Of a DNA stretch of 22,923 bases, positions 8,001-17,000 are shown piece by piece (the stretch's first letter is position 1; every line of letters starts with the position of its first letter). Below the pieces are notes generated by a model. It had not been told where the DNA came from and made no database searches. It saw nothing but the letters and a program-made list of their open reading frames with translations. Source of the stretch: Didymodactylos carnosus (lineage: Eukaryota > Rotifera > Eurotatoria > Philodinida > Philodinidae); NCBI GenBank assembly GCA_905250885.1, contig CAJNOQ010002719.1, positions 1-22,923 on the forward strand, read 5' to 3'. Made by a program: the position numbers and the translations under genes.

Positions 8001-11000
8001 TGCTGCGACGAAACATAAGCCGAGATCACTAAGTAATTTCATGCACACTTTAAATTATAGGAATAGTACTTTAACGGACTGGACAGATATTTTATTTTGC
8101 GTCAGTATATCTTTAACTTAGAGTTCTCTGTTCTATCTGTTGTTACTGTTGAACGTGCTAAACTAAACATTTTTCTTTTCTGTAGATGAAAAACTTTGAA
8201 TATGCATAAAGAGAGAAAAAGACGTTTTCTGTAGGATTGTTAAACTAATAGCTGTTCATGCCATTTTAACACGTTTTTCTTCTCAACTTACTTTCCTCTT
8301 TTAATTGATAACGATGGTGTTGTTGTGACGATATTATTCATATTCGGTAGTGCTCCTTCTTCTATGAACGTCTGACATTTTAATGGTAAATAATTAATGT
8401 CTGAAGTCGATTGGGAATTTAACGTACTTCCGTATTCATATTCAGCTAATGTACGATCAAGTTCTTCTAGAAAAGTAATTAAACAATTCTTACGTTTCTT
8501 CATACGAATTATCTAAATTGCCTACAAAAACCACTTGCACAAAATTTTTTTACTGATTTATTTTTCTTAGATTCTTGAATTTATTTTACAGAACTCTCTG
8601 CTCCAGATGATACGCGTTGGATACATTGTGAAACCTATAGAAGGTTGAGTATCTTAAAACTAGACTTAGGTACAATATGGCGTACACATAGATATGGTAT
8701 TCCGTCAAAAATCGGTTACAATATCCTAGAAAAACCAGTGATCTAGCTAAACATTTCAGTATAACAGGACCGCAACATGAAATGGCTCTAATATGAAGAA
8801 ATCGTTTTTTCTAATTAGAATATCCACAAGTAGGTAAACACATCTTTTTGATAGCATATCCCAGACTCAAATTATGCATTAGTTGTTTTAAACATACTTT
8901 CAGAACATAATGAGAATAATAAGAATCCGAACATAATCCAAAATCTTTTCGCACTGGTTGGTTACATTGAAAATGCTACTTTGGGTCCAGTGGATCCACT
9001 TTTTTACGTAGAAAACAATCATGATGTCGGCAAAAAGATGCCAAAATTTTTTTTTATTAAAATACTTGATGGAATCTTGTTTTACTGAGATGTTCAGCTT
9101 GATCCAACACATTAAATGAAAATGTGTTTAACTTTGCATGGAATTATTCCGATCAATATGATGTTTGGTCGTCAGTTTCATGCAGAGTGTCAGTGCAATG
9201 TGTCCGTGTGCAATGTGGTGCAGTTAATTCATGCATAGAAGAAAATCTAACTAGAATTAATATGATCCTAAATTATTATTTTTTTTTGTTCTGATCAATA
9301 CCTATAACCATATTTATATAACCGTCATTTTTTGATCGATACAAATAATTAAATGGTGGATGATTTGATATACGCAAGAGTTTTGATGAAGATGATATTT
9401 TACTTGAATCAGCTATAAGAAAATTCAAGAACTAACTAAGCTTATTTAAAATCATTTTCGATAAGATTGGGTACATGCACATTTATAGTAATTTGATTTT
9501 TATCCCGAAGTATAAAGAAAAAAGAATTAAGATTTTTTCGCGAGAGAATCAAATAAAATTGATCATTTAATTAAGAAATGTTTTTTTCATTCTTTTTTCT
9601 CTCTTTTCTGCGTCTATATATGCGTGATCGTGCAAATCATGTTTTGTTTATGAATCAACACATACCAAGTGTTTCACATATACCTGATGGATCAGGTAAT
9701 CGAATCAAAATAGGTGCTGAAAATGAGAATAACAGCATCAACAAAAAAAGAAAAGGTGTTCAATTTTAACTGTAATATTCCTATCATCGCGATATTTCTT
9801 CTATTCCATTACATACAGTGTGTGTAAGCTATAATCTTACCTTTTCTTCTGCATGCTAATGATTGTGGAGGGTTATTATTATTTCTAACTGGAGTTACTG
9901 GTGATACACAATCATTTGTTATTGGTACTGCAGTAACAACCTTGAGTGCTAAAGTATCACCGGCTTTCTTTATAAAATTTACACATTCTTCATGAGACAT
10001 TGACACTACATTCATATTATTGATCTATAAACAATGCATGTACATTCAGTATTTCATATTGTTATCAGATAGATGATAAAAATTGCGTACTTCTAACACG
10101 TAATCATTTTGCTTTAGTCCAGCTTTGTCTGCGTTGCTTCCTTCTTCAATAATATCGAGAAATTGCAAAGCAGGATGTGATGGTGTAGGATTAAATACTT
10201 GACCAACAACTAAGTGAAAATTAGTAATTTGTTATATCCAACGTAATTATTGAATTTCTCTATTACCTTTTGAGCCTCTTAAAACGAATCCAAAACCTTT
10301 TTTTCCTCGTTGTAATACAACTGTTCTAGGGATAAATGAATCATTATTAATCATTAAAGCAGACAATGTATCGCGACTAATCACAATTGTGTCATCATTT
10401 GTTGTTTCACCATTTTCTATAAATTAAAAAAATATGCGCAAATTTATACAAGAGATGTGTCAAAAATACTCACTAAATACACATATATCTTGAACATGAT
10501 AACTTGGAAACCAACCTTCACTATCTTTTGAACGTCCTTCAAGATATCCATGCTCGCCAACACTCAAAACTAGAAATACACGTACATAATACTAAATTTC
10601 TTTAATAAATAAAGTATGCATCACCAGAGTTTGATATGGAGAAAGTTCTATGCATTATTTCTATTCTATAGGCGAAAGTAACGCCTAGCACTTTTTGTTC
10701 ACAAATCAGGATATTCTAACATATCATTTTCAAGTATCAAATAATCTCATCTTACTTTCTATGATATCTCCTTTTTTCAATGTTAATTCGCCTTGTTGTT
10801 GAGCTTTAAATGGTTTAATACAGACACATTTTCGCCCTGGAGCAGCTGCATATAGACGTTTTCTTGAGTATGTATATCCACCATTGACAGCAGATGTTTG
10901 AACAATGGGAGATCCTATATTAAATTAACATATATTAAACCGATAATGACGAAAAATTACTATGTTTCTTATTCTTCTACCTCCTGATAGATGTGATGTA

Positions 11001-14000
11001 CTCTCTGATCCAAAACCGTGATCACTATTTACACTAAAGGATTTTGGCGATGATGATCGACTGGATTGTGTGTGAAAATAATCATTTATTGGGCTATGGC
11101 TACGAATTGATCCGTTAATGCCACCATTTAATTTTGGCATACTTTGAGAGCGACTTTTCAACGATGACGAAGTTGATGTACAATTAGTACGAAGACGTCG
11201 TTCAATATAGATATTCCGACGTTTAGGATTTATAACAGGATTTTCGCGGTAAGGTACTAAAAGTGAAAAGAATACAAAAACATTTTCCATCGAATATTCA
11301 CTGATGGGACCAATAAGAATAATTTCATACACGTATACTAATAACGTCAGCAAATACTGTTTTCTATCGTTTGTGGAGAAAATAGACATTAACAACTACT
11401 ATGTTCTTGACAAAAATTCGGAAAGCTATGCATCCAATGTCAAGGATGCTCATTCCAAGTCTATTATGACTAACCATAGACTAAAAACACTGAAAGCTGA
11501 AAAGTTACATTCGTCTCAAAGTAACCCAATGTAAAATAGACGAGCAACATCATGAACTGATCGTATATGTAATGTCAAAACTGTTTGACAATTAAGAATC
11601 TATAAATGAACAAGTCTCACCGCTTACCAACATCTTCTGGTTTAAGTTGTTGAATAATACTTGCAATTATTGAATTTTGTGATATCAAAGCTAAGTCGTG
11701 GGGTGTTTGATTTGCTTTATTTACAGACGTTGTATCAGCGCCACGAAATAATAATACACGTGCACAAGGTTCCTTTAAAAACGAACAAAAAAACAAAATC
11801 ATAAAATGCAATTTGATCTTTACAAAGAAAAACAACAAATTGAATGATCTAAACATATTATTAGCAGACAAAATTTTAAAATTTATTGTGTATAACAATC
11901 TATGATGTTTGTCTTTAGATCGTTATCAACTTATAAAACATTCTCTATAATCAAATGGAACTCATAATGATGTTTGGTACATATCAAAATATCTAAGTTG
12001 CAATCGATTATATAAGAGACTGATCTAATTTTATGTAAAGATATTCTAGCGACAAAAAAAATTAATTTCTACCAAAGAGACGTCAAAACGTCGCCCATTT
12101 TTATGGTTTTATAAAAATGATTCAATGATATGAGCGTTTTAGTTAGAATAGAAAAAACGATGACCATTTACGATTGCATAAAACGAGAAAGTAAAAAAAC
12201 AACAATTGGGGAGTGGTGGTGTATAGATACATATGCACGATAGTTAATCCTAAAACAATGTTAAAAAGCTACATGGCAAAAACAATCGAAGAGAAAAAAA
12301 TTGAGAGAGAAAAGATAATGTCATCTTTCCCTTTTAGATAATTGCATGTAAATTCATTCATAATATGTATACGGATGACTATTCACAATCCAAAAAAACA
12401 AAACAAACGCTATTCGTATATTTGATAATAAACAGAAGTTCGATATTTTATATAATATAACAGTATGTGTGATACACAAATAATCTTTAATTCTTTGCTG
12501 AGTGATTAAATCTATACATTCACTCTATGACTGTGGGGATTCGCGCGAGACAAACTAGAGCGAAAGACGTGTATTTTAATGAGAAAATAAACGTTTTTTT
12601 GTTAAAATAAGAGAAATATAGTTTAATTTAGACAATTTTCTTAAGTTATTAAAATTAAATTACACACACAGTCATCATCGTACCTAAAACAAATGAATCT
12701 AGTATTCAGAGTTTTTATCGCACGAAAAACAGCCATGTTATGTCTCTAGTTGGCTGTTCGACCAAGTTAGTTGATGTTTTTTTCGTATATTTGTCTACAT
12801 GATAAATATCAGTAGCTCACCAACCTGACTATGATCATATTCTCACTGTAACTAGGTTTGATATTTAAAAAACTAATCTATATTTGACATCGTCTAAGTC
12901 ATGTCATGTAACTCTGCTGCTGGATGAAATTCTGTCGCTCTTTTTTCTCTTCTGTGTATTCTCTATATATTTTGAAGCAAGATACGCTCAAATCTGTCCA
13001 ATATTTGATATACCGACACTTGGGCACGCGCGACACCAGAGCACACCGACATTTAGGACAAAGCTCTCGCACCATACCAAGTTTGTTTAAAGTAAATTTT
13101 TTATCGTTATGCATCATACATTAACAAATGCACTCTTACTGAATGCTTGTGTCGTACATGCGCCCAAATGTTGCACGTGCCCAAGCGTCTAGTAATCATC
13201 GCATACTCCCAGACATAAATCTACAAGCTTGAGAAATTAGTAGAAATCCGAAGGACTAACTCTCACTGTTTAAGTGTACCGATAGATCACAATATACCTG
13301 GTTATTAGCCGCACAAACATGTAACGGTGTGTTTCCTGCCGTATTTTTCGCATTGATATCCGCTCGATAAAATAAAAGATTTTCGATATGTTGAACAAGA
13401 CCAAGTCTACAGGCCTAAAAATACAGATCAGAGAAAATTTTTTTGTTAATATAAGAAAAGTGTATTATTACTTGATGAATTTCTGTTGAAAGATTTTCAT
13501 CTACACAATCGACAATACTATGATCTTGAAGTAATAATTGAGCGCAATATGGATCAGCTTTATTTAATATACAATAATACAATGGTGTCAATTGTTTTCC
13601 GTCATAAACATTTGGTGAACCACCCAGTTCAAGAATAATCTAAATTGAATAATAGTAGTTTTTGTTAACATGAGACAATAATTTCTCGTACGATCTATTA
13701 TCAATTGACACTATCTAATAATTGAGCGATTTTTTTACTAAACGTCTTAATAAATAAATATTCGCTTACCAAAATAGCTGCCTTTTTATTGTCTCTGGCT
13801 GCTTTGTGTAATGGTGTTTGCCCATTTCTTGTCCTATAATCGAGATGTGCACCACCATTAACTAATGCCATTATCATTTCACGTGGATCCTCAAGATCAA
13901 CTGCATATGTTAGAGGAGTTTCTAAAATGAAAAGGGCAAATGTATAAATAATGTATAAAACGGCGAATGTATCATACCATCATCGATTTGAAGATTTGGA

Positions 14001-17000
14001 TCGAATCCTCGTTCAAGATATCTGACAACTTTATACGTTTGATCCATTTTTATACAATCGACAAATTTTTTAATGTTTGTCTAAAGCAAACAATAGTATC
14101 TTATGTAAGACTAATATGAATAACTTCTCAGATATCTTCTCACTCTCTACCGAAATAGATATTTCTTTTACAGATAATTTTAGCGACGTATCTGATGTCC
14201 GTTTCGACTGGCGACTGATACACCTTTCTCCAAACGGTTTCTAACTTCGAAGTTTGTAGAAACATGGATATCACTTTTTTACAATCTAATCAAGAAACTA
14301 CACTTTGAAGAATGTCGGGTTATCGATATATGCCAGTTTTCAAGACTAACAGACAATTATTCACAGAATGGCGAAAATTGTAAGTAGAAATATGTATTTA
14401 TTGCCAGTATTTTAGTTGACTCTAGAGTTTGAAATTTTTCATAACTATGCTTACTTTTGAATTAATACTTTTTTGCACATGATGAACAGTTTTGTGAACC
14501 CTTCCTTTGTATATGAACTGTAATAAAAGTTTTGAGAATAAATAAAATTTAACGATAATTGTCATATGAATACTTACTTCAAGATATCCAACTGGTTGAC
14601 ATAATGGATAATCTCGCAAACATCTTGATTCATCTAAAAATTTTCCCACACGCCCATTAGATGGTGGCGAATAAAGACCGAAATTTAAACCATCATTAAC
14701 TTCCTACATCAAAGCAAAAACACAAAATGATAGATAAAACTGTCAACTCTAAAAAGAGTAAATACCTACCTTTAGCAAATGTTGTAAAACTTTCAACTTT
14801 GCACTCCATACAGTATCATCCAAATTAAATTTTAGCACTTTCTAAAAAGAAATTAAAACTGATGTACAGAAACGTATATCATATTAATGTTTCCTATAAC
14901 GAAGTAAATGTAGAATTGTAGAAATTAATACAGCAGCTACTTTAAACCGCATTTTATTACAAAAGAACTTTTTATTTATTTATTCGACGTTTCGACAAAA
15001 TATTATGGGCGAACTACAATGAAATGCTTTTGGGATCTGGTTAAGGTACAACAGACATTACGTAAGTTAGAATTAGATCTTAGATTTCTTAGGACATGCA
15101 AGAATGAGAATTTAATCCCAAAATTTGTACAATTCAAATTCTCGAATTCTCGATTGATTAGTGATATTAGAATTCAGCATTGTTTCAACATATTGGACGC
15201 AGAAATTAAGTTTAAGAAATCTCGATTAAGCTCTACATATCGTCTTTATCGGAAAATTTGCTGCAATTTACAAGCTAGTATTACATTTCTTAATAATGAC
15301 AAATATTTTGTCGAAACGTCGAATAAATAAATAAAAAGTTCTTTTGTAATAAAATGCGGTTTAAAGTAGCTGCTGTATTAATTTCTACAATTCTAAATTT
15401 ATTACCCTGCAATTGTAAAAATGTTTCGAAGTAAATGTAGTTAGTTACTCAGCCTATCTACGTAACAACCTACTGTTTCGTACGTCAGTCATGTTTTGTT
15501 AACATTGAAGCCTTGCGAGGGAAGGTTGTACGGAGATCGAAGACGTCGCATTTTGAAGAGTAAATATATTTCTTTCAGATGATAATCAATCAAACGTGAA
15601 CAACTGAATAGAGTGTAGAATAAACTTCTTTGAAACAGGTGTCACGCTTTGTGAATGCTGGGTTCAGTTTAGAACCTATATACTAGAGCCCTTCGACGTT
15701 AAGTTTTTTCGTCCCGACCACGTTCCGTAGGGTAAAATCCGATCCCAATCCTGAAAAAATCTTTTCTCCCATCCCTGTCTCGATCCCGTCCAGTAGGCTC
15801 AATTACGATCCCCTTAAATCCCGAATATTTTTATTTGCTTTTTTTTGTGATAATGAAACATAGCCCCACTAAATTGAAAAAAGAAATATCCCGAACCAGT
15901 TTGACAGCTTAAAGCCCGATCTCTATACATTCTTTTCTCCAGTCCCTATCACGCAGGGCTTCACTAACCTGCGGTGCAAAAGTAATTGCCGAAATCTTCA
16001 GCCATGGTTTTCCGGCCAGGAACATCGCAGAAAGTTCATTCGTTTTCTAGTTGAAAGAGCAAAGCCTGAACTTTAAAAAACATAGGAAACAAAATTTTTG
16101 GGATTGGCTTTGAGGAAGAAAAAAGTACGATACCAAATGTCGTTAAAAAAGCTCTTGCAACTTTTGTCATCTTCAAACGTATCTCTCTCGTCAAATCTAT
16201 TTTTCCCTATAACAGAATACGTTTGAAATTATATAATTATAGAAACTAGAAGTGTTTTAATCACTCTTTCAAATGGGTTATGGTAAACTATGCTTTAATC
16301 CACTGTTCGACCGGAACTTTGCAAGTTTTTTATTAGTTTCAAAAAACAAGGTAATTAATTAGACTTAATTAATAATTTTCAGATACTGGACGAATTTTGC
16401 TGCTTTTTCTAAAACAGATTTTCTGAAATAGATTTAACCTTTACCAACATGTTTAGAGCCCCGAATAACGAATTTTTCTCCATCTCCCATCTTTCCCATA
16501 CAAAGTAGTGCTTTCTGTCAAAACTAAGACTTATAATGCGCTTTGTTTACCGTTAAAGAATTAGTGAGAAACTTCTTAAAGTAGGGAAATCGATAGAGTC
16601 GATAGAAGGCTACTTTTTCATCTATCTGGTTTTCAATAAAATATTTGTCTTCACACTCTAGTGAAAAAATAAAGAAAACAAGTAGGTTGCACGAGTCTTT
16701 TTAGCGACATTTCGTATCGTACTTTTTTCTTCCTCAAAGCCAATCCCAAAAATTCTTTTCCTATGTTTTTTGAAGTTCAGGCTCTACTCTTTCAAATAGA
16801 AAAAGAATGAACTTTCTACGATGTTCCTGAGCGGAGAACCATGGCTGGAGATTTCAGCAACTACTTTTGCACTGCAGATTATATATGGTCGGACCATCAT
16901 TTCATAGCGGACACTTGACTATCATCTGAAAGAAATATGTTTGCCCTTCAAAATGAGTCGTTGTTCAGTGAGACTCTGATACAATGTTTCCGTGCAAAAC

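Larger units (their letters stand above)
14914..15426 (+). mobile_element. Penelope-like retroelement relic with inverted terminal repeats
   Basis: Two 94-bp arms, 14911-15004 and 15302-15395, are perfect reverse complements. They enclose 297 bp that hold a plus-strand open frame. The whole is flanked by a 14-bp direct repeat CGAAGTAAATGTAG (14900-14913 and 15427-15440), which I read as the target-site duplication. A 31-bp extension lies outside the right arm. Penelope-like elements are known for terminal repeats that may be inverted, a short extra tail at one end and variable target duplications. The match in architecture, together with the encoded peptide, supports this assignment. Identical arms point to a recent insertion. 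Confidence 0.6.

Noticed and set aside
8467-8503. Upstream extension of SHANK exon 19 to an ATG (MKKRKNCLITFL)
   Set aside because: The pyrimidine-rich acceptor at 8467-8468 gives the right phase with exon 18. The extension does not fit and would need a separate start.
9578-9769. 63-codon plus-strand open frame
   Set aside because: It lies over the minus-strand microexon and its introns. The splice signals and frame fit support the minus strand.
11304-11534. 76-codon plus-strand open frame in a SHANK intron
   Set aside because: No family similarity; it lies wholly in the 371-bp intron 11257-11627.
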